Source: a virus
Virus record (IMG/VR): IMGVR_UViG_3300029286_003728
Span: 1 to 50,480 of that record
Strand: one strand, 5' to 3'
DNA length: 50,480 bases
Positions within the stretch are counted from its first letter, which is position 1. Each line of letters opens with the position of its first letter. A program made the translations under genes and the position numbers. This document shows positions 7,834-14,838 of this stretch, piece by piece. The notes under the pieces were generated by a model that saw only the letters and a program-made list of their open reading frames with translations, did no database searches and had not been told where the DNA came from.

Positions 7834-7863
7834 AACTCAAAATTTGAGCTGTGAATTTGAGTT
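7834..7863. promoter_or_regulatory. operator dyad
   Basis: A perfect palindrome CTCAAAATTTGAG (7836-7848) is followed by a further half-site AATTTGAGTT (7854-7863), which pairs as an inverted repeat with AACTCAAAATT at 7834-7844. It lies directly upstream of the CII-like gene start at 7819, in an AT-rich spacer. Most simply this is a repressor/activator binding site controlling the early operon. Confidence 0.6.
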
Positions 7864-7910
7864 GTAAATTAAAGCTATATAAAGGTCTGTTTTTGCTTTC
7901 GTAATAGGTG

Positions 7911-7939
7911 TTGCACAAAGAATTTTGCTTCTGTATTCT
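7911..7939 (+). promoter_or_regulatory. sigma70-type promoter, rightward
   Basis: TTGCAC (7911-7916), a 17-base spacer and TATTCT (7934-7939). It points right, into the region where the only convincing genes (8069-8335, 8342-8452) run left, so it would make an antisense transcript or express the plus-strand ORF from ATG 7982, which has AAAGGTG six bases upstream. Confidence 0.45.
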
Positions 7940-8068
7940 GCCGATGCGGGCTTGATGAATTTGATTTGAAAGGTGATTGGTATGACATTTCATAAGGCAG
8001 ATTCCTTGACCAATCGAAAATTATTTGATTTTCCCGTTCTCCTCATGTATGAATACATGGGGAGCGGA

Positions 8069-8335
8069 CTAAGCCGCCTGCTGTGGCCAGGACTCCAGAA
8101 TCTCTTTCACTGCCACCAGGAGATCCTGTGCCGATTTTCCCGACTGGTAACCGGTGATTGCGTTGGAAAGCACCTGCGCGCTGATGGGGCGTCCCATCCG
8201 TTCACTCAGCCGCGGCAGGAGCCCCCGATATCCGCGCTCTTTACGATTATCGAGTCCGAGCTCGACCATCGTTATCCTGATGCTTTTTCTAAGTTCGTTA
8301 TTGCTTTTGAGTTTCTCATTGACCAGATCAGACAT
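8069..8335 (-). CDS. putative HTH regulatory protein
   Basis: 88 aa beginning MSDLVNEKLKSNNELRKSI. The central part GYRGLLPRLSERMGRPISAQ, followed by VLSNAITGYQSGKSAQDL, looks like a helix-turn-helix in which the second helix carries S/Q-rich DNA-contacting residues; similar small proteins occur in the early leftward operons of Mu-like and related phages. Start ATG lies six bases after the stop of the 36-aa ORF; AAGGA is 11 bases upstream. Probably the first substantial gene read from the leftward promoter at 8508-8536. Specific function not known. Confidence 0.65.
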   Translation of the reverse strand: MSDLVNEKLKSNNELRKSIRITMVELGLDNRKERGYRGLLPRLSERMGRPISAQVLSNAITGYQSGKSAQDLLVAVKEILESWPQQAA

Positions 8336-8341
8336 ATTTAT

Positions 8342-8452
8342 TCAGATCCTTTCAGGGTTACGCATGAGATGTTCTGCAAAGTACTGCCGGAGTTTTCCCT
8401 GTTGATCGCGGGAGGGAATGGTTCCATCGAGAAAACGTTGCCAGGTGTTCAT
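8342..8452 (-). CDS. 36-aa leader ORF
   Basis: MNTWQRFLDGTIPSRDQQ and a helical end (QYFAEHLMRNPERI). It begins 56 bases downstream of the leftward -10 and ends six bases before the start of the HTH-like gene, so it is the first ORF of that transcript. An AAGGCGG lies about ten bases upstream of the ATG. It is too short to assign; it could be a leader peptide or small regulator. Confidence 0.45.
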   Translation of the reverse strand: MNTWQRFLDGTIPSRDQQGKLRQYFAEHLMRNPERI

Positions 8453-8507
8453 GACCGACCGCCTTGGTTAAAAGGTTACGAAAGAAAAACGTTGCCGCTG
8501 GAATGAA

Positions 8508-8536
8508 TGAATACACAATCGCGTTTTATTTGTCAA
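8508..8536 (-). promoter_or_regulatory. strong leftward early promoter (PL-like)
   Basis: On the minus strand, consensus TTGACA (8536-8531), a 17-base spacer and TATTCA (8513-8508). It reads into the 36-aa ORF and the HTH-like gene. It overlaps one of two direct CAATCGC repeats that are candidate repressor sites, as expected for the main repressor-controlled early promoter. Confidence 0.7.
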
Positions 8537-8553
8537 GAAAAATCTGCAATCGC
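8516..8553. promoter_or_regulatory. candidate repressor operators
   Basis: Two identical CAATCGC sites at 8516-8522 and 8547-8553, 31 bp apart (about three helical turns). One is in the spacer of the leftward promoter, the other just before a possible TATTAT -10 (8555-8560) of the repressor gene. The arrangement suits co-operative repressor binding over divergent promoters. A -35 for the rightward promoter is weak (TTGTCA, 19-base spacing), and the repressor message would be almost leaderless. Confidence 0.5.
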
Positions 8554-8568
8554 ATATTATTAGGGATT

Positions 8569-9072
8569 ATGGCTACTAAAAACATTGATTTTACTGACAG
8601 ATTAGAAAAGCGACTCTCAGAAATGGGCGTTGATAAAAAAATATTTTGCAAGGATGCGGAAATAAATTATTCCACCTTCATGACCTATCTCGCCCCCGGT
8701 AGCCGGGGCCGGGTACCTGAGTGGGATCAGCTCGTTAAAATAGCAAACGCATCCGGAAAATCCATCGACTGGCTGCTTACCGGAAAGGAGTCTCGCCGGG
8801 ACCACGCCCATCCCTGCGCTGGCCTTGAAGAGTATTGCAAAAAGATCAAGAACATAATACTGTCTCAGCATCCCGTCATTACGCCCGCTTTTCTGGCGAA
8901 TATCGCGGCATTCGACTACAGCATTGGGCAGGATGAAAAAACAAAAGATCACTCCAAAATAATAAAAAGAATGAAAAAGAGGATCAACGACCTGGAAGAG
9001 GCTGTGTCCAGGGATCAGTCTTCCGGTATCGACGAGGTCGCGTCATCGAATACCGGGAAGCGGGAAACGTGA
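8569..9072 (+). CDS. CI-like phage repressor
   Basis: 167 aa starting MATKNIDFTDRLEKRL. N-terminal HTH: RLSEMGVDKKIFCKDAEI, NYSTFMTYLAPGSRGRVP, then WDQLVKIANASGKSIDWLLT, which is the usual end of a CI/HTH_3 repressor DNA-binding domain ('...i..A...g.s.dwLltG'). The C-terminal part is charged and coiled-coil-like (IKRMKKRINDLEEAVSRD), not a LexA-type protease domain, so SOS autocleavage is unlikely. The start at 8569 follows TTAGGG and lies beside the operator region. It faces the leftward early operon, so it is the probable lysogeny repressor. Confidence 0.8.
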   Translation: MATKNIDFTDRLEKRLSEMGVDKKIFCKDAEINYSTFMTYLAPGSRGRVPEWDQLVKIANASGKSIDWLLTGKESRRDHAHPCAGLEEYCKKIKNIILSQHPVITPAFLANIAAFDYSIGQDEKTKDHSKIIKRMKKRINDLEEAVSRDQSSGIDEVASSNTGKRET

Positions 9073-9079
9073 TTTATCT

Positions 9080-9568
9080 ATGCCTATCTTAAAAAAATAT
9101 CTTCGATTTACATTGGTACTCGTCTTGATCTGTTCTTCGGCGCCTTGCTTTGCATCTGATTTTTCTGCACATGTCGTTGGCGTCACAGACGGGGATACAA
9201 TCAAGGTGGTGAGTGAAGGCAAGGAAACGCGCATCCGGCTTTATGGTATCGACTGCCCGGAAAAGGGCCAGCCGTATTGGCGGGCAGCCAAGGAATTTGC
9301 AACGCAAGCCGTGGCCGGGAAAACTGTAAACATTCGCCCGGTTGATAAGGACAGGTGGGGCAGGACCGTAGCCTGGGTTTTTTATGATGATGTGAAATGC
9401 CTCAATAAGGACCTGCTGCAGGCAGGCATGGCATGGCATTACAAGCGCTATTCTGCCGATCAAGACCTTTCCGATCTCGAAAAAGCCGCGCAGGAAAATA
9501 AGTCCGGATTATGGCAGGACCCAGGATCTAAACCGCCGTGGGAGTACAGGCGTCGTCCGCATCGATAA
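9080..9568 (+). CDS. secreted staphylococcal-nuclease-like protein
   Basis: 162 aa. A signal peptide (LVLVLICSSAPCFA, cleavage near residue 25) precedes a full SNase domain: VTDGDT (metal-binding D37, D39), RIRLYGIDCPE (catalytic R53, D58, E61) and DRWGRTVAWV (R95). YKRYS and a SGLWQ end are also typical. All catalytic positions of thermonuclease are present, so it should cleave DNA or RNA in the periplasm or outside the cell. It lies eight bases after the repressor gene, on the same strand and separate from lytic genes, which is the position of a lysogenic-conversion cargo gene. The SD is poor. Confidence 0.88.
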   Translation: MPILKKYLRFTLVLVLICSSAPCFASDFSAHVVGVTDGDTIKVVSEGKETRIRLYGIDCPEKGQPYWRAAKEFATQAVAGKTVNIRPVDKDRWGRTVAWVFYDDVKCLNKDLLQAGMAWHYKRYSADQDLSDLEKAAQENKSGLWQDPGSKPPWEYRRRPHR

Positions 9569-9597
9569 GAAGGGAAAAAGACAAGCGGGAGTGATAT

Positions 9598-9837
9598 ATG
9601 CCATTATTTCTGATTGTTATCGCGGCGTATGTCGGTTTCTATTTTATAATCAGCCGATTTAAAATATCGGGTGGCTGGGCTTACATCGGGTATTTGGTCG
9701 GGGTGCCTGTTTTTGTTTTATTCGCGGTCTTAATTTTGAATTGGCTTGGACTCTATATGGACCTGTCATCTGATGATGATGAATGCGTGAAGTGGAACTG
9801 GGCTACCGGAGATTGCATGAAGACAATCCCAAGATAA
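9598..9837 (+). CDS. two-helix membrane protein
   Basis: 79 aa. Helix 1 PLFLIVIAAYVGFYFII, helix 2 YLVGVPVFVLFAVLILNWLG, then an acidic end with two cysteines (SSDDDECVKWNW). GGGAG precedes the ATG. It follows the nuclease gene by 29 bases and precedes another small membrane protein, so the three may be one cargo operon transcribed from the prophage. Function unknown; superinfection exclusion or nuclease immunity are only possibilities. Confidence 0.65.
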   Translation: MPLFLIVIAAYVGFYFIISRFKISGGWAYIGYLVGVPVFVLFAVLILNWLGLYMDLSSDDDECVKWNWATGDCMKTIPR

Positions 9838-9858
9838 AGAAAGGACAAGGGAAATATC

Positions 9859-10035
9859 ATGAAACGGTGGCTATCTTCGTTGGGCGTCTTTTTTCTGGGA
9901 CTGGTGATCTATACGCTGGCCAAGGAGACATGGCCTGAGGCGGTTTGGTTACGGATCATCGTTAGCACTGCTACTTTTGGCGCCGTGTACTGGACCTGGG
10001 ACAAAACAAAAGACAAGTTAAACGCAAAAAACTAA
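9859..10035 (+). CDS. 58-aa membrane protein
   Basis: MKRWLSSLGVFFLGLVIYTL forms helix 1; a second hydrophobic stretch (LRIIVSTATFGAVYW) follows, ending in a lysine-rich tail (DKTKDKLNAKN). AAGGGAAATATC precedes the ATG. It lies 21 bases after the two-helix membrane protein and 26 before int. Not recognised. Confidence 0.6.
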   Translation: MKRWLSSLGVFFLGLVIYTLAKETWPEAVWLRIIVSTATFGAVYWTWDKTKDKLNAKN

Positions 10036-10061
10036 AGAAGCGTAAGATCTGGTAGGAATAA

Positions 10062-11132
10062 ATGTCCGTTCGTTCCCAGTCAGCCAAAAAGCATACCATT
10101 GATTTCCGTGAGGGAGGAAGAAGCAGTCCCCGGCACATGCTCACCTATAACGGCACGCGTGATGAAGCCCTTATCTATGAGCGGAAATTAAGGAAGCAAT
10201 ACAACAAGCCCACCATGCTCGGCCCGCACACCTGCGACATGATCGCAACACAATACCTCGAATGGGTAGAGATGCAACAATCTCCAAAAACCCTGAAAGA
10301 AAAGAAAAAGATGTTCTGGAACCGCATCCTGCCTTTTTTTGGCAATATGCAGCCGGATTTCATCAACAGCAACATTATTACCGCCTATAAGAAGCATCGG
10401 AGGGAAACCACGACAAGGCCCACGGTCAATCGGGCAATCAACCTTGAATTGCTCGGGCTGTCAGCCATGATTAAGTGGGGTGCAAAGCAAAACCTCTGCT
10501 CCCTGCCGGAAAAATTTGAACATCTGCCCCACCAGAAAAAGCTCCCCTCTGTCCTGTCCCGTGGTGAGGTGGTGAGTATTCTTTCCGCCATGACCAAGAC
10601 AACCCGGGCCTTATTTGCCACCATGTATTATTGCGGGCTGAGGAAGGATGAAGTAACACACCTGCTGCCGTCAGACTTAGCCCAAGATAAAAGTTATTTA
10701 AGGATAAGAGGTAAGGGAGGCCGGGAGCGGCTCGTGCCCGTTGTGGACGATCTGAGGGCGATTCTGGGCGATCTGGACCTGACCGGGAAGTGGCTTTTCC
10801 CGTCGCGGGTGTCCCAGAGGAAGGGCGAGGCAAAGAGTGGCGCCCTTACGGACATCAGGCAACCACTGAAAACCGCCCTGAAAAAGGCCGGGATTGATAA
10901 ACGGGTTACGCCGCACGGATTCCGGCATAGTTACGCCACGCACCTTTTAGATTCCGGCACGGATCTCCGGATCATACAAATGCTCCTGGGACATCAAAAT
11001 GTAAAAACGACCGAGATTTATACGCACGTTTCCATGGATCTCATGCGCCAGGCAACAAGCAGCTTAAATGTGGTGGGCTGTGGTGAGGTGGTGAGTAAAA
11101 AACGAGCATCAAGAAAAAAGGCGACCCGCTAA
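10062..11132 (+). CDS. int: tyrosine recombinase / phage integrase
   Basis: 356 aa, full length. N-terminal basic arm-binding-like region (1-60), core-binding SAM-like domain (about 57-155) and catalytic domain (165-335). The complete catalytic set is visible: R194 (CGLRKDE), K218 (RGKGG), H285 and R288 (HGFRHSYATHLL), H311 (LLGHQN) and nucleophile Y320 (TTEIYTHV). It would integrate the phage at an attB site; the adjacent tRNA-like sequence at 11155-11192 is the probable attP core. A hairpin with a T-run at its end serves as terminator. Confidence 0.95.
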   Translation: MSVRSQSAKKHTIDFREGGRSSPRHMLTYNGTRDEALIYERKLRKQYNKPTMLGPHTCDMIATQYLEWVEMQQSPKTLKEKKKMFWNRILPFFGNMQPDFINSNIITAYKKHRRETTTRPTVNRAINLELLGLSAMIKWGAKQNLCSLPEKFEHLPHQKKLPSVLSRGEVVSILSAMTKTTRALFATMYYCGLRKDEVTHLLPSDLAQDKSYLRIRGKGGRERLVPVVDDLRAILGDLDLTGKWLFPSRVSQRKGEAKSGALTDIRQPLKTALKKAGIDKRVTPHGFRHSYATHLLDSGTDLRIIQMLLGHQNVKTTEIYTHVSMDLMRQATSSLNVVGCGEVVSKKRASRKKATR

Positions 11133-11155
11133 CTACTCGTATCGCCTTCGTTTTT
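11118..11155 (+). terminator. intrinsic terminator after int
   Basis: AAGGCGA (11118-11124) and TCGCCTT (11142-11148) form a stem with a 17-base loop, followed by CG and TTTTT (11151-11155). The left arm lies within the last codons of int. It ends rightward transcription before the lysis genes of the opposite strand. Confidence 0.5.
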
Positions 11156-11192
11156 GGTGAGCCCTGCCGGGATCGAACCGGCAACCTACTGA
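11155..11192 (-). other. probable attP core (tRNA 3'-end sequence)
   Basis: Read on the minus strand it contains TGCCGGTTCGATCCCGGC, a perfect T-arm (5-bp stem, TTCGATC loop), followed by AGGGCTC, A and CCA: the acceptor strand and 3' end of a tRNA. No 5' half of a tRNA is present, so it is not a functional gene. A tRNA 3' end beside a tyrosine integrase gene is the usual identity segment used for integration. Phage genes continue on both sides, as in a free circular genome. The amino acid identity cannot be read from this part. Confidence 0.75.
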
Positions 11193-11283
11193 GATATTGG
11201 CTGTCGTTTTTTCGCTTGCTATATCAAATACTTCCAGAGTGTAAAACTCACCACGAGCGAACGGCCGGTTTTTTTTGCAGTAC

Positions 11284-11871
11284 CTACACTTCCTTCTTTG
11301 GCAAACCTGGTGTGCTGTTATAAATCATGGCGGTCTTTTCATTGCCGCTTGCCGTTGATCCTTTTCGAAAATTCACGACGGTTGTAAACGCAGCGATCAG
11401 CGCACCTATCATCATGCCCATGTAAGTGCTTTCGGCAGGTTTGCAGACAAACAGGGCAATCAAAACAATAATAAATCCTACCACAATTACCCAGTCAAAC
11501 ACTTTGTCCTCTGTGTCTCTTGTCCCGGTAGCCTTCATGCCCTCAACAGCCATAGTCCGGGCGCTTGCCGTGTCACCCAATTTAGCCTTATGCTCTTCAA
11601 TCTCAGCATCCCGCATCTTCACCTTGAAGTCATTTTCAGCAAGCATGGCCTTGAGTCTGATTTCAGGGTCAGTAGATATTGCGGATAAAACATCTTCTGG
11701 TTTCGCCGAAGAACCAAGTCCAAAAGCACGACCTAAAGCTGCGACAGCACCCAAAGCTGCGGCAGGAGCAGTTCCAACTCCAGGAACTAATGCACAAACG
11801 GCAGCAAGTCCGGGGGCATAGTCTGTAACAGCATCACCTATCTTTTGGAATACGTTTCGTTCTTCTGCCAT
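11284..11871 (-). CDS. holin (3TM family)
   Basis: 195 aa. A short amphipathic start, an Ala/Gly-rich hydrophobic segment (APGLAAVCALVPGVGTAPAA), a charged central helix, then two close membrane helices (WVIVVGFIIVLIALFVC and MMIGALIAAFTTVVNF). This matches the phage holin family with three membrane segments. It would form the membrane lesion that releases the lysozyme. AAGGAGG lies before the ATG. It directly follows the lysozyme gene (1-base gap), forming a lysis cassette. Confidence 0.8.
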   Translation of the reverse strand: MAEERNVFQKIGDAVTDYAPGLAAVCALVPGVGTAPAAALGAVAALGRAFGLGSSAKPEDVLSAISTDPEIRLKAMLAENDFKVKMRDAEIEEHKAKLGDTASARTMAVEGMKATGTRDTEDKVFDWVIVVGFIIVLIALFVCKPAESTYMGMMIGALIAAFTTVVNFRKGSTASGNEKTAMIYNSTPGLPKKEV

Positions 11872-11872
11872 A

Positions 11873-12379
11873 TCATCCTCCTTGTATCATCATTGCGATT
11901 TCTTCCGGCCGGGCAAGTTTACCATCATCCGTACCCTCCGGATCTCCACCGAGTTGTTTCCAGTATTGCGAGTGCTTGATCCCGGTTACCGCATCGTCCC
12001 AGCGGCCTTCGTTGATCGCTTTGTTCGTGTTTTTGAAGGTCTTGAGGGTTCCGATTCCCATGTTGAACATCATGTCAATAAGCGCGAACCTTCTGTTTTC
12101 CGAGAAGGTGTCAAAGTCCCTGTAAATATCCCTGCAATTGTCCGTGGCTGTGGTTATCGAAATATCAAGAAGCCGGTCAATCATTTCATCCGTTATATAC
12201 CCATGCATCTGGAGGAATGAGGCGATGTCCGCGGGCAGGGGGTTCGCGTCAAGGTTCCACCCCACCCCGATTGTGCGTTTCTTCTGGGTGCAAAGATAGA
12301 CTTTATTCTTTCTACCTTCATGCCTACGGAGCATTTCCTTTAAGCGTTCAATGTTCATTTCCAGAACCTCATTAGTCAT
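11873..12379 (-). CDS. T4-type lysozyme (GH24 endolysin)
   Basis: 168 aa. The catalytic pattern E-8aa-D/C-5aa-T of T4-like lysozymes is complete in its cysteine form: E21 (RRHEG), C30 (VYLCT), T36 (RTIGVGWNL). Later blocks NRRFALIDMMFNMG and W-x5-GI are also typical. It hydrolyses peptidoglycan. There is no signal peptide, so it depends on the holin. The ATG at 12379 has GGAG upstream; a second ATG at 12358 (MNIERL, with GAGG) matches the T4 lysozyme start and could be the true one. Cysteine in place of aspartate is a known natural and functional variant. Confidence 0.9.
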   Translation of the reverse strand: MTNEVLEMNIERLKEMLRRHEGRKNKVYLCTQKKRTIGVGWNLDANPLPADIASFLQMHGYITDEMIDRLLDISITTATDNCRDIYRDFDTFSENRRFALIDMMFNMGIGTLKTFKNTNKAINEGRWDDAVTGIKHSQYWKQLGGDPEGTDDGKLARPEEIAMMIQGG

Positions 12380-12391
12380 CTTATGTCTCCG

Positions 12392-12775
12392 TTAGATTTC
12401 AGTATAACAATCAGGAGAAAGAAAGGGAGAACCATCCTCCTCCGGCTTTTCACTTTGTAAAGTCCAATTACTTAAAACAACCCGTTGGCAATGGTTGTCT
12501 TCATGCCCCTGTGCAAGATGGTTAAGCACAAGCCTGCCTCTTGCTTTTCTGAGCAGTCCCCACACTTCACAAGGATTAGTAGATACACTCATCCAGAACA
12601 TATCATCTTTATGGTCAGGATGTTCTTTGTTCCATGTATCAAGCATATCCTGTTTGTTTCCAAAGAGCCTATATCTGATAGTAATTGTGAGGTCTATCTT
12701 CTCCTCTGTTGGCTCAGTGGCAAGGATAAATTCATTCTGGTATTCATTGAATAATTCTCCAAATCGGTTCATCAT
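12392..12775 (-). CDS. hypothetical protein of the lysis region
   Basis: 127 aa starting MMNRFGELFNEYQNEFILAT. Mixed alpha/beta, no signal peptide or membrane helix. AAGGTG lies before two adjacent ATG codons. Two bases separate it from the upstream zinc-ribbon ORF and it lies 12 bases before the lysozyme gene. Not recognised. Confidence 0.65.
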   Translation of the reverse strand: MMNRFGELFNEYQNEFILATEPTEEKIDLTITIRYRLFGNKQDMLDTWNKEHPDHKDDMFWMSVSTNPCEVWGLLRKARGRLVLNHLAQGHEDNHCQRVVLSNWTLQSEKPEEDGSPFLSPDCYTEI

Positions 12776-12776
12776 C

Positions 12777-12866
12777 TCACCTTTCTCCGCAATCAGCGCA
12801 GTGATAAAATACCTTATGTCCGGCTATCATATGCCCTACTTTGATGCTCTTACATTTCTGACACAT
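12777..12866 (-). CDS. 29-aa zinc-ribbon micro-protein
   Basis: MCQKCKSIKVGHMIAG, then HKVFYHCADCGER. Two CxxC knuckles (CQKC, CADC) separated by 18 residues make a minimal zinc ribbon. GAGGGAAG precedes the ATG, and the ATG overlaps the upstream stop as TGATG, so translation is coupled. Similar tiny ribbon proteins (Com-like) act in translation control in some phages, but here the function is unknown. Confidence 0.6.
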   Translation of the reverse strand: MCQKCKSIKVGHMIAGHKVFYHCADCGER

Positions 12867-13312
12867 CACACTTCCCTCAACTTGTTAATAGCATCCCACT
12901 GGTCTTTAGATTCCCGGATGCAGTCAGACTTGTCAACTTTTCCCGTTAACGCTATCTCAATTCTATCAACTGAATTTTTTATTATGCACTGCGTATCCTT
13001 AATTGCACCCTGAGCATCCGTGTATGTCTTGCGCCATTGGTTAATATTCTCTTCCTTGAGAATTTCTTTTTCTGCCAACAACTTTTTAATCTCTTCTTCC
13101 CTGTCATCACGCCTCCTGAACAGACGGTTGATAAATATCATTATCACAGCAGTGGACACTCCCACCACCACAGGAGTTATGTAAAGATTCCATGTTATCA
13201 CAGGTTCTACGGCAGTGATTTCTCCTCCTCCCAAAAGGCACAAAGGAGCCAGAATAATGGCAAACACAAAAACCCGCAGTAATGACAATTCAACTTTCGT
13301 AAAAAGATCCAT
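12866..13312 (-). CDS. membrane-anchored coiled-coil protein of lysis region
   Basis: 148 aa. Two membrane helices (LLRVFVFAIILAPLCLL and ITPVVVGVSTAVIMIFI) and then RRRDDREEEIKKLL, a long charged coiled coil. The topology resembles accessory lysis proteins (inner-membrane spanin or pinholin-like), though no lipoprotein partner is seen. GGAGAG lies before the ATG. The stop overlaps the start of the 29-aa ribbon protein. Confidence 0.6.
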   Translation of the reverse strand: MDLFTKVELSLLRVFVFAIILAPLCLLGGGEITAVEPVITWNLYITPVVVGVSTAVIMIFINRLFRRRDDREEEIKKLLAEKEILKEENINQWRKTYTDAQGAIKDTQCIIKNSVDRIEIALTGKVDKSDCIRESKDQWDAINKLREV

Positions 13313-13380
13313 TCCCTGTCTCTCCTTCGCTCAGTTATTTATCAATCTTCGATGTTCCCATCGAGAAAACCGTGGCACCA

Positions 13381-13686
13381 CTACGTAAACGTATAATACT
13401 TATCCACCTTCTTCACCGTCGCCAGAAACGGGATCTCGGATTCGTAGGATTTGCACTGGTCGAGCAGCACCTGGGAACCAGTGAAGACAACGTGCCGCGC
13501 ATCGCCCAGCATGAACTGAATCGTCAGGCATGTAGGCGCGTTCGCCTTAACGAACTTACTATCTTTGACCCTATATCCGATCACCGTTATTTCCTTATTC
13601 AGTATGTCGTCAATTTTCAGTTTCGCGCCGTCCAGCGGCACATGCTCTTTGGCAAAGTCTTTAAACCGCTTCGGCGATTCCTCCAT
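13381..13686 (-). CDS. small DGR-linked accessory candidate (OB-like)
   Basis: 101 aa from MEESPKRFKDF. Blocks KEHVPLDGAKLKIDDIL, NKEITVIGYRVKDSKF, CLTIQFMLGD, HVVFTGSQVLLDQC and IPFLATVKKVDKYYTFT suggest an all-beta small domain. From memory similar proteins accompany reverse transcriptases in phage DGRs and look like single-strand-binding OB folds; this is inference. It overlaps the end of the RT gene by 26 bp. The start at 13686 is favoured by AAAGGA nine bases upstream; a TTG at 13695 is too near that SD. Confidence 0.6.
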   Translation of the reverse strand: MEESPKRFKDFAKEHVPLDGAKLKIDDILNKEITVIGYRVKDSKFVKANAPTCLTIQFMLGDARHVVFTGSQVLLDQCKSYESEIPFLATVKKVDKYYTFT

Positions 13687-14689
13687 TTTCCACAATCCTT
13701 TCGAGAGCAGCTAATTCCATAGCGAGTCGTAGGTGGTGTGTGTTGGCCCAACGCATCCAGCCCTTGACGGAAGCGATGCAGGACCGGAAATATTCAAAAG
13801 TGACGTGGCCGGATGCCAGTGCCGCTGGCAATCTACGCAGACGCCGGCGTATTCGGGTCGCCGTTGATTTCCGCAGCAGCACATGGGTAGGGAAGTGCCT
13901 GTATCCCAGGAAATCAACCCCCTGAGTGATGGGAAAAACTGAGTTTTTGCTGAGTTTTAAGGCCAGGGAATCAGCAAGGAATGTTTCGATTTCGTCCGAC
14001 AGGCGCGCCAGGTATTTCTTGTCGTCATGGAACAGGCAGAAATCATCGCAGTACCGGACGTAATCCTTGACCCGCAGAGTGTGTTTGACGAAGTAATCCA
14101 GCTCATTCAGGTAGAGATTGCCCATCCATTGGCTGGTATAGTTCCCGATCGGGACATTCTTTCCGTCCGGGATGCTGTAGATGATCTCCCGGAACAGCCA
14201 GAGCGTGTCAGCGCATTTGATCTTGCGCTGGATGATATTATAGAGGATGTCGTGATCCACTGAGGGGTAGAATTTCGAGATATCCATCTTCAGGCAATAT
14301 CGATTTCTCCGGACAAACTCCATGCACCGTCTGGAGCCCTCGTGTAAGCCCTTGCCCTTGATGCAGGCGTAGGAATCAGAAATAAACAGCCCTTCCCAGA
14401 TCGGCTCGATCACCCGCATCAACACATGATGAATGACCCGATCCGGAGAGAACGGCAGGATGTAGATCAGCCGAGTCTTTGGTTCCCGGATAATCTTGGT
14501 CGTGTAGGGTGCCGGTTTGTAGGTTTTGTTGATCAGCAATTCCCGGATATGCTGAAGGTTCTCGTCCAGGCCCCGCTCGAATCGCCGCACTGCGCTTTTG
14601 CTCGATTTGCCCCGGCGTGCCTCTTTCCAGGCTGCCCGCACATTCTTTTCGCTCGTGATTAGCTGATACAAGTTGCCGTGTCGTTTCAT
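13661..14689 (-). CDS. DGR reverse transcriptase
   Basis: 342 aa starting MKRHGNLYQLI, the usual start of DGR RTs. Motif A: CLKMDISKFYPSVDH (catalytic D near residue 136). The DGR-specific motif 4 PIGNYTSQWMGNLYLN contains the (I/V/L)GxxxSQ signature, in place of the QG of retroviral or group II intron RTs. Motif C: YVRYCDDFCLF (YxDD). Thumb-like VDFLGYRHF follows. It copies the template RNA into cDNA with adenine errors, which replaces the variable repeats. The template repeat lies 150 bases upstream and the 499-aa target beyond it. The upstream ATG at 14722 would add 11 residues but has no better SD. Confidence 0.95.
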   Translation of the reverse strand: MKRHGNLYQLITSEKNVRAAWKEARRGKSSKSAVRRFERGLDENLQHIRELLINKTYKPAPYTTKIIREPKTRLIYILPFSPDRVIHHVLMRVIEPIWEGLFISDSYACIKGKGLHEGSRRCMEFVRRNRYCLKMDISKFYPSVDHDILYNIIQRKIKCADTLWLFREIIYSIPDGKNVPIGNYTSQWMGNLYLNELDYFVKHTLRVKDYVRYCDDFCLFHDDKKYLARLSDEIETFLADSLALKLSKNSVFPITQGVDFLGYRHFPTHVLLRKSTATRIRRRLRRLPAALASGHVTFEYFRSCIASVKGWMRWANTHHLRLAMELAALERIVENGGIAEAV

Positions 14690-14838
14690 TATTCTATCCG
14701 ATATATAAAATGCGACGAACAAGTTTCGCTTGCGCTACTGGTTGCCCGGCGCCTCCGCTATGTGTTTTGCCCCGGGACCATCCAGAGACAAGGCCATGAA
14801 ATCCAGCCAGGAGTATTACTCATTTCCGCAGTCCTGTA

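Noticed and set aside
11155-11192. Functional tRNA gene
   Set aside because: Only the T-arm and acceptor 3' strand are present; there is no D-arm, anticodon arm or 5' acceptor strand.
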